Source of the DNA: JANQMY01 sp965228775
GTDB taxonomy: Bacteria > Pseudomonadota > Alphaproteobacteria > JANQMY01
Direction: 5' to 3'
Assembly (NCBI GenBank): GCA_965228775.1
Contig: OZ245840.1
Location: 682,001 to 746,000 of the forward strand
DNA length: 64,000 bases
The notes below the pieces were generated by a model that was not told the origin of the DNA, ran no database searches, and saw nothing but the letters and a program-made list of their open reading frames with translations. A program made the translations under genes and the position numbers. Below, piece after piece: positions 22,564 to 31,369 of the stretch (positions are counted from its first letter, which is position 1; every line of letters begins with the position of its first letter).

Positions 22564-24534
22564 TTACCCGCCAGGTGTGTACCAAATCGGGGACGTGTAG
22601 GCCCGCTCCTGAGTCGTGCGGGGAACTTCGTCCGGCAGATCCAAGTTGTAGATCACCGCGTCATATGTGGTCCAACGCGGAGTCGGTATTTCGAGTACCC
22701 TCACATAGTAAAACGCACGTTGAGCCGGATCGAATTCCGGGTCACGCCAAACGGTGGTCAGCTCTACAGCCCCGATGCTGTTGGTATAGGTGGCACGTTC
22801 CACGTCCACCGTGCTGCCCACCGGTGGTGCTTTTCCGTCCGCGTCTACCGTGCGGCCGTCGGACAATGCCACATTATAAATGCGTTCATGGGTTTCCCCG
22901 CCGGCGTCACGCCACCCTTTAATAATCTGCACACGGTCTAAATGAGCCCCATCGGGATCTTTTAGAGCAGATACCAGAAAGGACGGCCCGCCCTCTCCGG
23001 CCCGAGGCCGCATCACGCCCCCCATGGGCACACCTTTCTCATACCCGGTCTTAGCAAGATCAGGCGCTACGGCATCTTCCTCCGCAAAATTCCAGCCGGC
23101 AAAAAAGCGAACCGTCATACGCGGCCCTGTTGTGGCATAGGTCTCGCGCCGGCGCATGGCGTCGAAAATAGACTCGCGCGTGTTTTCTTGGGCCCAGACC
23201 GCCGCATAGCCGGACGCTGCCATCTGCCATTCATATGCCCGGTTCGGAAGATCGGTATTCGCGATAGGCAATTGCCACCTCGTTTTGGACGGATGCGCAA
23301 CTACGAACTTGCCCCAATAGTCATTTTCATCCGCCGTTGCGAGCGAAGTGTGCGAATCCGTGCTGCCGATCAGGCCAAAGCGGTAAGGGTTTGCCCCGGT
23401 GCGGTCTTCCACTTCGAGGCCTGTCTTGAGCGCGGACCGGGCATATTCCCCCGGAAACCACTCATCTTTGTGCGGGACAGTAAACCCAATGTTGGACCAG
23501 TCCCAGCTTTCATAGTCAGCGAATTCGTCGTCCGGTGACAAGAAGGGATGGGCCTCGCTGTCCCCTTTTACCTGCGTAACTTCCACCAAAGGTTCCCAAC
23601 GCGATCGTTGCTCCGCATACGGCCTATCGATCGGTTTTCCGTCGGACATGGCATCCCGGAACATAAGGCCGCCGCTGATATTGGAATTATGCGGAATGGC
23701 GAAGGCCTGGCCACCTGTCTTTTCCTCATAGCGTGCCAGATAAGCCCACAGATCTTCCGGCTTACTGCTGTCGAGCGCACTGAAAGGCAGAACCTGCGAT
23801 ACTTTCTCCGCCCCATCCCGGAACATCACAACCCGGTGCAGATTGCTGCCCCCCGGCATGGAGGTCCATTCATAGCCGATAAACGCCGTAAAAACGCCGG
23901 GCGTATTCTGCGCATCGGCACCCTCTACGATACGCTTCCAGACCGACCGTTCGAAGGCCAGATTATCGACCATTTTTGTCCCGGTCGTTAAGGATTGAGC
24001 GAATTCAAACATCGGGGTCATATCGCCTTTGGCGAGCTGTCCCTGCCACCGTCTCGCGGTTTCGTCTTCAAGCAGTTGGGGGTCCGAGCGGCTCAGCCCA
24101 TCCATCACGCCCAAATATTCCGCATGATCGGAGACCACCAGAAAATCCAGTGGACGCCGTAGCTTGACCTTCATGCCGTTGCCGGCGGTGACCTCTTCTC
24201 CTCGGGCAAAGCGAAAGGCATCGGTGGGGCTGAGGCTCTTATTACCCATGACATTGGCATCTGTGGAAAGATACGAATGCAAATGGGTATCACCCCAGAA
24301 AACACGCCGCGGAAATGCTTCGCCCGCATGGAGGGAGAAAGAGTCCTTCCGGACCGTGGCCAATGGAACTGGCGCTTCCGGCGCATTGCTGGAAACAGAC
24401 TGAGCCGGCTCCGATTGGGGTACTGATGTGTTGGCGTCGGAATTGTCGCCACACCCCATCAGGCTTAAGCAGGACACGATGGCAAGGATGGTAAGTCTCA
24501 CGGCGCTTCCCCAAATCTTATCTATGGATGTCAT
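22564..24534 (-). CDS. DUF3604 lipoprotein (PHP-like metal hydrolase fold)
   Basis: 656 residues. A lipoprotein signal ends at LMGCGD (Cys about residue 28), so it is anchored in a membrane facing the periplasm. The rest is a single DUF3604 region with PHP-like metal-ligand motifs: VFWGDTHLHSYLS near residue 80, VVSDHAEYLGV, AFIGYEWTSMPGGSNLHRVV, FAIPHNSN and GLIGSTDSHTSLA. These His and Asp clusters imply a metal-dependent hydrolase, but the family's substrates are not established. It is near a TonB receptor gene on the same strand, so a role in a shared catabolic set is possible. Confident as a family, not as to reaction. Confidence 0.88.
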   Translation of the reverse strand: MTSIDKIWGSAVRLTILAIVSCLSLMGCGDNSDANTSVPQSEPAQSVSSNAPEAPVPLATVRKDSFSLHAGEAFPRRVFWGDTHLHSYLSTDANVMGNKSLSPTDAFRFARGEEVTAGNGMKVKLRRPLDFLVVSDHAEYLGVMDGLSRSDPQLLEDETARRWQGQLAKGDMTPMFEFAQSLTTGTKMVDNLAFERSVWKRIVEGADAQNTPGVFTAFIGYEWTSMPGGSNLHRVVMFRDGAEKVSQVLPFSALDSSKPEDLWAYLARYEEKTGGQAFAIPHNSNISGGLMFRDAMSDGKPIDRPYAEQRSRWEPLVEVTQVKGDSEAHPFLSPDDEFADYESWDWSNIGFTVPHKDEWFPGEYARSALKTGLEVEDRTGANPYRFGLIGSTDSHTSLATADENDYWGKFVVAHPSKTRWQLPIANTDLPNRAYEWQMAASGYAAVWAQENTRESIFDAMRRRETYATTGPRMTVRFFAGWNFAEEDAVAPDLAKTGYEKGVPMGGVMRPRAGEGGPSFLVSALKDPDGAHLDRVQIIKGWRDAGGETHERIYNVALSDGRTVDADGKAPPVGSTVDVERATYTNSIGAVELTTVWRDPEFDPAQRAFYYVRVLEIPTPRWTTYDAVIYNLDLPDEVPRTTQERAYTSPIWYTPGG

Positions 24535-24606
24535 CCTTTATCTGGACAGCCCCTATTTCAAGGCACAATCCAGTCTTCTGAATCACAAAAGGCTCAGAAG
24601 GCAGAA

Positions 24607-24635
24607 AGCCGCCGCGGTGTTGCACCGCGGCGGCT
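24607..24635 (-). terminator. Probable terminator of the TonB receptor gene
   Basis: A 13-bp perfect GC-rich stem (AGCCGCCGCGGTG with CACCGCGGCGGCT) with a 3-base loop lies 40 bp past the receptor stop. On the minus strand it is followed by a T-rich but interrupted stretch (TTTCTGCCTTCTG). Its strength and position favour a terminator. Confidence 0.6.
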
Positions 24636-24676
24636 GAGTTTCGCCAAGAAGGGTTCGCATTAAGTCCTGGCGGGGA

Positions 24677-27067
24677 CTAGATTTCACCGCGTATCTCAAA
24701 GGTGATGATGGTTGGATTGCCCCACCCTTGGAAGTTGACCGAAGGCAGTGAATGGTTTCTGTAATCTTTGTTGGTCAAGTTCTTACCGATTACAGAGAAT
24801 TGCCATCCCTTTTCAGACAACAGGCTGACACGGGCATCCAGCAAACCATATCCACTCTGCACATCAGTCTCCGTGCCAAGCGTTCCGATGACAAAATCAT
24901 CTTGGAAACGCCAGGTGAGAGATGTGTTGACCGAATAGTCGCCAGCGATGTGACGCTCATAGGTACCGGTCAAGGTGTATTGGAATTCCGGTGTCCGGGT
25001 AAGTTCCGTATCCGACAGGTCGATCAGTCCTTGCGCCAGCGAACCAGGTTGCCCCCCAGGCCCAACAGGCAGACGCCGCGCATCAATCATGGCCTCTTTA
25101 ATTTCAAGGTCCTGATAACCACCGACAGCCGACAGGATCAAACCTTCGATGAAGGGTACATCCCAAACCAACTCGGCCTCGATACCCCAACCGCCTGTCT
25201 CTTGGAAGTTGTTGATGTAGGTCGACGTGGCACGTGCAAAGCCAGGTGTGTTGGTCACGGTGCTGACTTGGTAGTCTTCCACCTTTTGCCAGAAGCCGGT
25301 CAAGCCAACCAGCAATGAGCTCTCGAACAGTTCACCCTTGAGCCCCAATTCGTAGGTCGTGTTTCTTTCAGGCTCGAATGTGAAGAAGTTGTTTTCCGGG
25401 CACAGCTGTTCGAACGGAGGTGCAACGCCATTGTCCGGCGCACAACTGTTGACGCCCTCGAACGCTTCCGCGCCTGTTGCACGAATGGAGAAACCACCAC
25501 TGCGGAACCCTTCCGAACGGCTGAAATAGGCCAGAATGTCTTCAGTGACCTGAAAATCAATGCCGAACTTCGTGATCCATGCTTCGAAGGCCGCATCCTC
25601 AGTACGGCGGTCCAAGACAACACCCGTAATGTCGCCAAAGGCAATTGCACCGCCCGATGCGGGATTAGCCGCCCGAGAGAAATAGACATTCGAGAAGTCT
25701 TTCTCCTCACGAATGAAGCGGCCACCTGCCGTAATCGAAATACGACTGGTAATATCCGCATCCATCGCTGCAAAACCGGCATAAGACCGCGTCTGCTCAG
25801 TACCGACTTGTTCGACAAACGGAACAGGAATGCCAAGATCCGTATTTTGAACCAGCTCGATGTCGCCCAAGAACATGAAGCCACCGGTGGTCAGCGTCGC
25901 GCCCTCAATCAAGGGAAGCTCGCCAAAGATCTCGCCGAGATCCGACACAAGCCGCAGTTCCTGCGTGAACTGATCATATTCCTGATTACGGTCCGTATGC
26001 AGGGATGGCGCCGGGAACCGGAAGTTCGATGCCAGCAAAGCATCACAGCCGAGGCCGCCCAGATCGGTTGCGCAAGTACCATCAAAGTCCTGGAACACCC
26101 GGTCGGACGTATCGAAATACGCCGTGATCGACGTTAGATCACCGATCGGGGAATCGACGTTGAATTCAACGCTGATCCTCTGAGCATCATAGTTCGAGAA
26201 CTGATTTAGATCCGTCGCAACCTGATGCGGGCCGAACCCTGCGGGGTTAGCCGCCGCCGCTCCGGACAGACGCTCGTTCAATAGGTTAGCGTTTTGAACC
26301 GGCTGGCCATCGCCGCGCTGTTCGATGAAGTCATAAATGATGATGCCGTCAAGCCAACTGGCAGGTTCGAACTGCAGCATGCCATGCACGCTGAAATATT
26401 CGAGATCGCCTTCGCTGCCACCGTCATAAAGATTGCCGTAGTAGCCGTCACGCTTGCGATGTGTAATGCCGAACTTGGCCGCGAAGACATCGTTCAGGAA
26501 GCGTGGTGTGTTTCCGACCGCTTTGAAAATGCGCTCATCATAACTTCCGTAGGACGCAGATGCGCGCAAGCCCCACTCGCCGGTAGGACGCGTGCGTTTT
26601 GCATCGATCACGCCGGCCGTCGTGTTCTTACCGAACAACAAGCCTTGCGGACCGCGGTTAACTTCCACCTGCGCGATGTCAAATGCATCCAGCAATTGGC
26701 CCGTGCTCGTTCCGATAAACATACCGTCGATGGAAACACCCACGGCTGGGTTTTGCGTCTTTTCAATATCGGCATAGCCCTGACCACGACTGAAAATCGC
26801 GGATGCGCCAGGGCCGGCCGTGTTCAAACCGATGAACAGGTTCGGTGCCAAACCGGTTAGATCTTGAAGGTCAGCGGGCGATACGGATTCGATCGCACGT
26901 TCCCCCAAAACCGTTACCGCAACCGGAACAGAGAAAAGGCTCTCTTCCCGCTTACGTGATGTGACGATGATTTCGTCCATTTGCGCCCATGCACTCGAAA
27001 TATCCGTCGAGATGAGCGCAGCAGCTGCGGCACCTAAAAGTGCCACACGTGATGTAGTCCTCTTCAT
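24677..27067 (-). CDS. TonB-dependent outer-membrane receptor
   Basis: 796 residues. The signal peptide ends at SSAWAQ. A TonB box-like stretch DEIIVTSRKREESL follows, then the plug domain (about 45-165; VPVAVTVLGERAIE, IDGMFIGTS, VEVNRGPQGLLFGKNTTAGVI). A 22-strand barrel with typical long loops makes up the rest. The sequence pattern (VTSRKREE...VPVAVTV and GPQGTLFGKNTTAG-like plug) is that of the large family found in sphingomonads and relatives that import carbohydrates, aromatics or lipids rather than only iron. A TetR-family gene lies upstream on the same strand and paired direct repeats sit in the gap, so it is probably induced by its substrate. The C-terminus reads IRGEI rather than the usual terminal aromatic. 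Confidence 0.95.
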   Translation of the reverse strand: MKRTTSRVALLGAAAAALISTDISSAWAQMDEIIVTSRKREESLFSVPVAVTVLGERAIESVSPADLQDLTGLAPNLFIGLNTAGPGASAIFSRGQGYADIEKTQNPAVGVSIDGMFIGTSTGQLLDAFDIAQVEVNRGPQGLLFGKNTTAGVIDAKRTRPTGEWGLRASASYGSYDERIFKAVGNTPRFLNDVFAAKFGITHRKRDGYYGNLYDGGSEGDLEYFSVHGMLQFEPASWLDGIIIYDFIEQRGDGQPVQNANLLNERLSGAAAANPAGFGPHQVATDLNQFSNYDAQRISVEFNVDSPIGDLTSITAYFDTSDRVFQDFDGTCATDLGGLGCDALLASNFRFPAPSLHTDRNQEYDQFTQELRLVSDLGEIFGELPLIEGATLTTGGFMFLGDIELVQNTDLGIPVPFVEQVGTEQTRSYAGFAAMDADITSRISITAGGRFIREEKDFSNVYFSRAANPASGGAIAFGDITGVVLDRRTEDAAFEAWITKFGIDFQVTEDILAYFSRSEGFRSGGFSIRATGAEAFEGVNSCAPDNGVAPPFEQLCPENNFFTFEPERNTTYELGLKGELFESSLLVGLTGFWQKVEDYQVSTVTNTPGFARATSTYINNFQETGGWGIEAELVWDVPFIEGLILSAVGGYQDLEIKEAMIDARRLPVGPGGQPGSLAQGLIDLSDTELTRTPEFQYTLTGTYERHIAGDYSVNTSLTWRFQDDFVIGTLGTETDVQSGYGLLDARVSLLSEKGWQFSVIGKNLTNKDYRNHSLPSVNFQGWGNPTIITFEIRGEI

Positions 27068-27133
27068 TCTCTCCCCCTCCCTAGAGGCACGCTGTTCCTC
27101 TCAGAAGGCGCGCAAATACGCCTCTGGAAAACA

Positions 27134-27186
27134 GTCATGTTGTCCGGTTATCACGACTGATCACAAAAAAGTCAAGTTGTCCGGTT
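27134..27186. promoter_or_regulatory. Paired direct repeats upstream of the TonB receptor gene
   Basis: GTCATGTTGTCCGGTT (27134-27149) and GTCAAGTTGTCCGGTT (27171-27186) are 16-bp direct repeats with one difference, 37 bp from start to start (between 3.5 and 4 helical turns). They lie in the receptor upstream region, between it and the TetR gene. They are good candidates for regulator half-sites, TetR or another; this is inferred from position only. Confidence 0.5.
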
Positions 27187-27256
27187 TCTGAAAGGGGCAA
27201 TCAGATGGGCTATGTGACGAAATTGTCACGTGGGCAGACGATTGATACGCGTTTTT

Positions 27257-27877
27257 CTATTTGGAAGTTGGGCGTTCGTTGATTTTTCTCAGAATGTCTT
27301 TGATGAGGTCCATAAACTGGTCTTCGTCCAATTCAGACTCTGAGTGAACGGATAATGCGGCAAAGCCTTCCGTTGCCGATCGAATCAGAAGGCTCGCGCC
27401 GGAAACTTGCGTCCCCTCATACTGCCATTCGGGATAGAGTTCTTGCTGCACCGCGTCTATCTCACGCAAATAATTAGCTGCTTCCCGTTTGAGCGGTGCT
27501 CTCAAATAGCGCTCTGTCCTGGCATGCGCTTGGATTTCCCGCAAAGCCACCGCGTAAGGCTTCTTGGCGATATTGAAAACCAAGTTCACCCCGGCCTGTT
27601 CTTCCTGACGCTCGTCCTCGGTGAGCGACTGAACGCCATTCGAAAAGTCCGCCAATCGTCTGCGGTAGATGTGGCCGATCAACGACGTTAAGAGCGTTTC
27701 TTTGTCTTTGAAGTGATGCAGCAATGCGCCGCGCGACAGGCCCACACGGTCCGCCACGGCGCGGAACGTAAAGTTGGACAAGCCAAAATCGAAGATGATG
27801 TCGATCGCCGCATCCAGAATGAGCTGGTTGGTGCGCGCGCCCTTTTTTGTTCCGACTTCTGAAAGTATCTCGCCCAT
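27257..27877 (-). CDS. TetR-family transcriptional regulator
   Basis: 206 residues. An N-terminal TetR helix-turn-helix domain (about 12-60) reads ILDAAIDIIFDFGLSNFTFRAVADRVGLSRGALLHHFKDKETLL, with the usual GLSRGALLHHFKDKETLL recognition region. The C-terminal helical ligand domain is diverged, as always in the family, so the inducer is unknown. It lies upstream of, and in the same orientation as, the TonB receptor, with a 189-bp gap holding paired repeats; control of the receptor is the simplest idea. Start ATG 27877; an upstream ribosome site is weak. Confidence 0.92.
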   Translation of the reverse strand: MGEILSEVGTKKGARTNQLILDAAIDIIFDFGLSNFTFRAVADRVGLSRGALLHHFKDKETLLTSLIGHIYRRRLADFSNGVQSLTEDERQEEQAGVNLVFNIAKKPYAVALREIQAHARTERYLRAPLKREAANYLREIDAVQQELYPEWQYEGTQVSGASLLIRSATEGFAALSVHSESELDEDQFMDLIKDILRKINERPTSK

Positions 27878-28081
27878 CCGATACCCGACCCTGCTGACCT
27901 AGCCTATCAGAACTGCAGCAATCGGGACGAGAACGCAATATCTAAAACACAGAGAACGTGAATGGAAAAAGTAAAACTTGCGGATTTGAGCTTATACCAA
28001 GCCCATAACGCCCGCCCCTGTTGCAGCAGCGGCGCAGCGTTCTCGTTCAAGTAATGGAGGGGTTCTCCGGCTTATCCCGGT

Positions 28082-28891
28082 TTAGATGCCTTCGCCGTCG
28101 GTGAGGGACGGACCGTGAATGCCACATTCATCCTTGTCGAGGCCGGACCAGCGTCCAGAACGGTAATCGTCACCGTCTTTTACTCGATCCGTACACGGCA
28201 TACAGCCAATGGACAGATAACCGTCTTTAACCAACGGATGCTGCGGCAGCTTGTGCCGTTCCGCATAGCGTTTCAGATCATCCAAATCCCAATTGGCGAG
28301 CGGGTTGATCTTGAAGAGGCCGTCGCTCACTTCGATCGTGTTCATGGCGGCCCGGGCACCGGTTTGGAAGCGTTTGCGGCCCGTGACCTGGGCCGAAAAA
28401 TTCTTCAGCGCGCGCTTAAGCGGCAGCACTTTCCGGAAATGACAGCATTTATCGGGATCTTCGTTCCATAAGATACCGTCCGGGTCATATTCCTTTTCAT
28501 CGTTCGGGTGCGGACCAATCGCCCGAATATCCGTAAGGCCAACGGCTTCCTGCAAGCGATCGCGATACCGCAAGGTCTCACCGAACAGCTTGCCGGTGTT
28601 CAGAAAGATCACAGGCACTGTCGGGTCGACCTGGGCCGCCAAATGCAACAGAACCGCCGATTCCGAACCGAAAGATGACACAATGGCGATCTCGTCCTTA
28701 AATTCGTCGGTGATCATAGAGCGCAGCAGCTCAAGGCCTGTCACGCCTTCGTAGCGCGCCTGCAAATCAGCAAGGCGTTCGGCCATTTCAGGCGAAACGG
28801 TTTCCGATCCCGCCAGATCGAATGCCCGCGGGGCCCCAGTGGACCGCCGGTTCAGGACGGATTGTGTTGCTGTGGCGGTCATGGCAGCCAC
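28082..28891 (-). CDS. cysH: Phospho/adenylyl-sulfate reductase CysH
   Basis: 269 residues. A PP-loop-type N-terminal region (SSFGSESAVLLHLAAQ) binds the nucleotide. Cys149-Cys150 (KCCHFRKV) and Cys230-Cys233 (GCMPC) are the four ligands of a [4Fe-4S] cluster, and Cys255 in DECGIH is the catalytic cysteine. The paired Cys motifs mark the adenylyl-sulfate (APS) reductase type; the PAPS-only type lacks them. It reduces activated sulfate to sulfite in cysteine synthesis. Its start overlaps the end of the preceding CysG-N-like gene by 13 bp, so they are one unit. Sulfite reductase is not in the window. Confidence 0.94.
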   Translation of the reverse strand: MAAMTATATQSVLNRRSTGAPRAFDLAGSETVSPEMAERLADLQARYEGVTGLELLRSMITDEFKDEIAIVSSFGSESAVLLHLAAQVDPTVPVIFLNTGKLFGETLRYRDRLQEAVGLTDIRAIGPHPNDEKEYDPDGILWNEDPDKCCHFRKVLPLKRALKNFSAQVTGRKRFQTGARAAMNTIEVSDGLFKINPLANWDLDDLKRYAERHKLPQHPLVKDGYLSIGCMPCTDRVKDGDDYRSGRWSGLDKDECGIHGPSLTDGEGI

Positions 28892-29439
28892 CCTTTTTCA
28901 TTAATGAAATCATCTGTGCGCTTCGACACCGTGGGCAGGTCCAGCCCAGCATCGCGCCACTGTTTGCGCTGGTCGCTAATTTCCTCAACACGCGCGCTCC
29001 ATTCCGGGCCGAACTGACCGGAGAGTGTGGTCTTTAAACGCCGCGCAAGTCCGGGAGACGCGCCCCCCGTCGAAACGCTCAACAACAGGTCACCGCGGCG
29101 AACACTTGCCGGCATGTGAAAGTCGCACAGGTCACGCACATCTTCTGTGTTGACCAGAACCCCCTCTTCGCGGGCCTGCGCGGCCAGCGCTTGAGATTGG
29201 GCATCGCTCAGCCCGGCGAGAAACAGAACATGCAGCCCGGCAATCTCATCGCGTGTGGGCAGCCGGTGGATCAAACGCGCCCCCGCCATCTCCGCCAGAG
29301 ACTTGTCTCCAACGTCGTTGAAGACCTGAACGTGACGCGCATTGTCTTCATCCAACAGTCGAAGACGTTGGAGCGCTGCACGGCCTTGGCCGACAAGGCC
29401 CACCCGCATTAGGTTGAGATCCAGGACAATGGGGAACAT
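28879..29439 (-). CDS. Precorrin-2 dehydrogenase (CysG N-terminal domain-like)
   Basis: 186 residues, corresponding to the N-terminal half of CysG, or to MET8. The Rossmann segment near the start reads VGLVGQGRAALQRLRLL, followed by VNTEDVRDLCDFHMPASVRRGDLLLSVSTGGASPGLARRLK, a conserved motif of precorrin-2 dehydrogenase/sirohydrochlorin ferrochelatase. It would finish sirohaem, the cofactor of sulfite and nitrite reductases, which fits its overlap with cysH. The SAM-dependent methyltransferase half of CysG is absent, so it must be encoded elsewhere. In the glycine loop VGLVGQGRAA, Gln-Gly-Arg replaces the common Gly-Gly-X. Confidence 0.88.
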   Translation of the reverse strand: MFPIVLDLNLMRVGLVGQGRAALQRLRLLDEDNARHVQVFNDVGDKSLAEMAGARLIHRLPTRDEIAGLHVLFLAGLSDAQSQALAAQAREEGVLVNTEDVRDLCDFHMPASVRRGDLLLSVSTGGASPGLARRLKTTLSGQFGPEWSARVEEISDQRKQWRDAGLDLPTVSKRTDDFINEKGWLP

Positions 29440-29509
29440 GTTGGCGCGTACTCTCCGGTTCCGCAGCGGCGTCTATTTCACACTGAGGATATGTAATAGG
29501 TTTAGATAA

Positions 29510-29521
29510 TAACAATTGTTA
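29510..29521. promoter_or_regulatory. TAACAATTGTTA palindrome in front of the sulfate-reduction genes
   Basis: A perfect 12-bp palindrome lies about 70 bp upstream of the CysG-N-like start, in an AT-rich stretch that also has TTGTAC and TATCTA (minus strand). It could be a promoter-overlapping operator, for instance for a sulfur or iron-sulfur regulator. No regulator gene is adjacent. Confidence 0.35.
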
Positions 29522-29635
29522 CTGTACAATTCATATTTCAAGTCGTAAATGGAAAAAATACTCACTATCACACCAATCTCGTGTGAAATAGATCGCTTGA
29601 AACGGGAGTATAAGGCGCTTTTTGCGGCTTGGACG

Positions 29636-29887
29636 CTATCGGACGGTGATTTGGTCAGTCACTTTCAGCGTTTCGGTGACGGAAACAGCCAGTTTGTCCC
29701 CCTGAACCATAATCTCGCCCCGGGCCACGACCCGATTATTGGCGAGAATCCAAACCTCTTCGTCTTCACGAGAATCGAGTTCAATCACAGCCCCCCGCCC
29801 CATCCGCAGTAGCTGCTTCATGGGCATGGTGGCGTTTCCGAGAACAACCGAGATTTCGACACCGACGGAATTGAGCGTTGTAGACAA
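29636..29887 (-). CDS. Lone FliN-type switch (SpoA) domain protein
   Basis: 83 residues from a TTG at 29887. The sequence matches the SpoA/FliN fold in order: SVGVEISVVLGNATMPMKQLL, then MGRGAVIELD, VWILANNRVVARGEIMV and LAVSVTE. It corresponds to the C-terminal domain of FliN, a component of the flagellar motor switch ring, and lacks the longer N-terminal region of typical FliN. No other flagellar gene is in this window. An upstream ATT in the same frame would add a few residues. It may be a short FliN used by a flagellum encoded elsewhere, a relative in a secretion system, or a relic. Confidence 0.82.
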   Translation of the reverse strand: MSTTLNSVGVEISVVLGNATMPMKQLLRMGRGAVIELDSREDEEVWILANNRVVARGEIMVQGDKLAVSVTETLKVTDQITVR

Positions 29888-29987
29888 TTTGATCTCTTCG
29901 GCTAGGTTTTGGTTAGGAATTGCAGCGTTTCACTTTGCGGTTACGGTTCGGTAAAGATCGCGGACGCCAAAACATGAAAGAGACATT

Positions 29988-30866
29988 ATGAGATTAGAGG
30001 GGAAACGCATTGCTATTACGGGCTCTTCCAGGGGGCTCGGCCGTGCTTTTGCGATTGCATGCGCCCAAGAAGGCGCCAAGCTGGTGATCAACGGCACCAA
30101 TAGCGATGCTCTTGCCGAGGTCGAAAAGACCATTCAAGGCGCAGGCGGATCTGTGACCGTTGTCGCGGGGTCAGTGGCCGAAGAAACGGTTTGCCAAAAT
30201 TTGGTGGCCAACTGTGTTGAAACCTATGGCGGCATCGACACCATCATTCACAATGCAGGCGTCGTCCGTGACCGGACCATCATGAAAATGACCGCGGAGG
30301 AATTCGACGAGGTGATCGCCGTTCACCTTCGAGGTGCTTTCTTGTGCACCAAGCATGCCGCCCTTGCCATGAAGGAAAGTGGTGGCCACATCATCCACAT
30401 CACGTCGGGCTCCGGACTGGCCGGTGGTTTCGGGCAGGTGAACTACGCCGCCGCCAAAGAAGGCATGATGGGCCTGTTGCGCACGGCCGTCCTGGAACTG
30501 ACGAAATTCGACATCCGCTGCAATGCCATGTGGCCGGTGGCGGACACGGACATGACCCAGGTAGTCTTCGACCGCGCCAAGGGCATGGCGGACCAAAAAG
30601 GCGAAGCGGCCCCTACCCCGCAGCAAATGGGGTTCGGCCAACCGGAAGAAGTGGCCCAAGGTATTGTCTGGCTCGCGAGCGATGACGCCAAGCATCTGAA
30701 CGGACAGTGCTTGTCGTTCAATGGCCACCGGACCGCCCTTTGGAAACACCCAAGCGAGGACTATGTATTGTTTTCGAAGGACGCTATGAGCGCCGACGAT
30801 TTGAACGCTCATTTCAAAGATAAAGAACCGCTGCCCTTCGGGCGGCCGAAAATGGTCCAGGGATAG
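29988..30866 (+). CDS. SDR oxidoreductase, MFE-2-like
   Basis: 292 residues, a classical SDR. The cofactor loop TGSSRGLGRA is at about residues 11-20, then HNAG, Ser in ITSGSGLAG and YAAAK as the active site. Features such as RDRTIMKMTAEEFDEVIAVHLRGAF and a ~50-residue tail after the Rossmann fold resemble the (3R)-hydroxyacyl-CoA dehydrogenase part of multifunctional enzyme 2, which points to acyl-CoA oxidation. The substrate is not certain. It begins a plus-strand run with a SnoaL-like gene (nine bases on) and lipB. The ribosome site is weak (AAAGAGA). Confidence 0.88.
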   Translation: MRLEGKRIAITGSSRGLGRAFAIACAQEGAKLVINGTNSDALAEVEKTIQGAGGSVTVVAGSVAEETVCQNLVANCVETYGGIDTIIHNAGVVRDRTIMKMTAEEFDEVIAVHLRGAFLCTKHAALAMKESGGHIIHITSGSGLAGGFGQVNYAAAKEGMMGLLRTAVLELTKFDIRCNAMWPVADTDMTQVVFDRAKGMADQKGEAAPTPQQMGFGQPEEVAQGIVWLASDDAKHLNGQCLSFNGHRTALWKHPSEDYVLFSKDAMSADDLNAHFKDKEPLPFGRPKMVQG

Positions 30867-30875
30867 AGATCCATC

Positions 30876-31352
30876 ATGACCGATGCCGCCATCCTAGAAC
30901 GCCTTCAATATCTTGAAGACAAACAAGACATCTGCGAGCTGAAAGCTGCCTATTGCGCAGCCTGTGACGATGACCATAATCCGGACACGGTCATTACTCT
31001 GTTTGCGGAAGATAGCGTCTGGGATGCGCCGGGCATCGCCACCTGCAATGGCCCCAAGGAACTGCACGCGTTCTTTTCCACCATGGGCACGCCCGGCGGC
31101 ATGCGCAACTCGGCCCATATGGTCATGAACCCGCAAATTACCATTGACGGCGACCGGGCGACGGGCAAGTGGCGCTTTCTCATGATGTGGACCGGACAGC
31201 CAGGGGACGGGTCGCTGCAATATATGCGCATCATCGGTAATTACGAGGATGAATTCGTAAGACAAGACGGACGCTGGCTGTTCAAGTCTTTGCGTGCGCT
31301 GGTAGAAGAGAATGACGCCTACCCCACGGAAGAAAGTAAGATGGGCGGATGA
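30876..31352 (+). CDS. SnoaL/NTF2-like protein
   Basis: 158 residues with the cone-shaped NTF2-like pattern: an N-terminal helical pair (ILERLQYLEDKQDICELKAAYCAACD), then strands with LFAEDSVWDAPGIATCNGPKELHAFF and a series ending LFKSLRALVEEND. SnoaL-like proteins of this type are isomerases, dehydratases or hydrolases of hydrophobic substrates, or have no activity. No specific catalytic dyad can be assigned here. It is nine bases downstream of the SDR, suggesting joint function. Its stop region overlaps the ATG at 31349 that could also start lipB. Confidence 0.85.
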   Translation: MTDAAILERLQYLEDKQDICELKAAYCAACDDDHNPDTVITLFAEDSVWDAPGIATCNGPKELHAFFSTMGTPGGMRNSAHMVMNPQITIDGDRATGKWRFLMMWTGQPGDGSLQYMRIIGNYEDEFVRQDGRWLFKSLRALVEENDAYPTEESKMGG

Positions 31353-31369
31353 GCATTCAAGGACACGAG

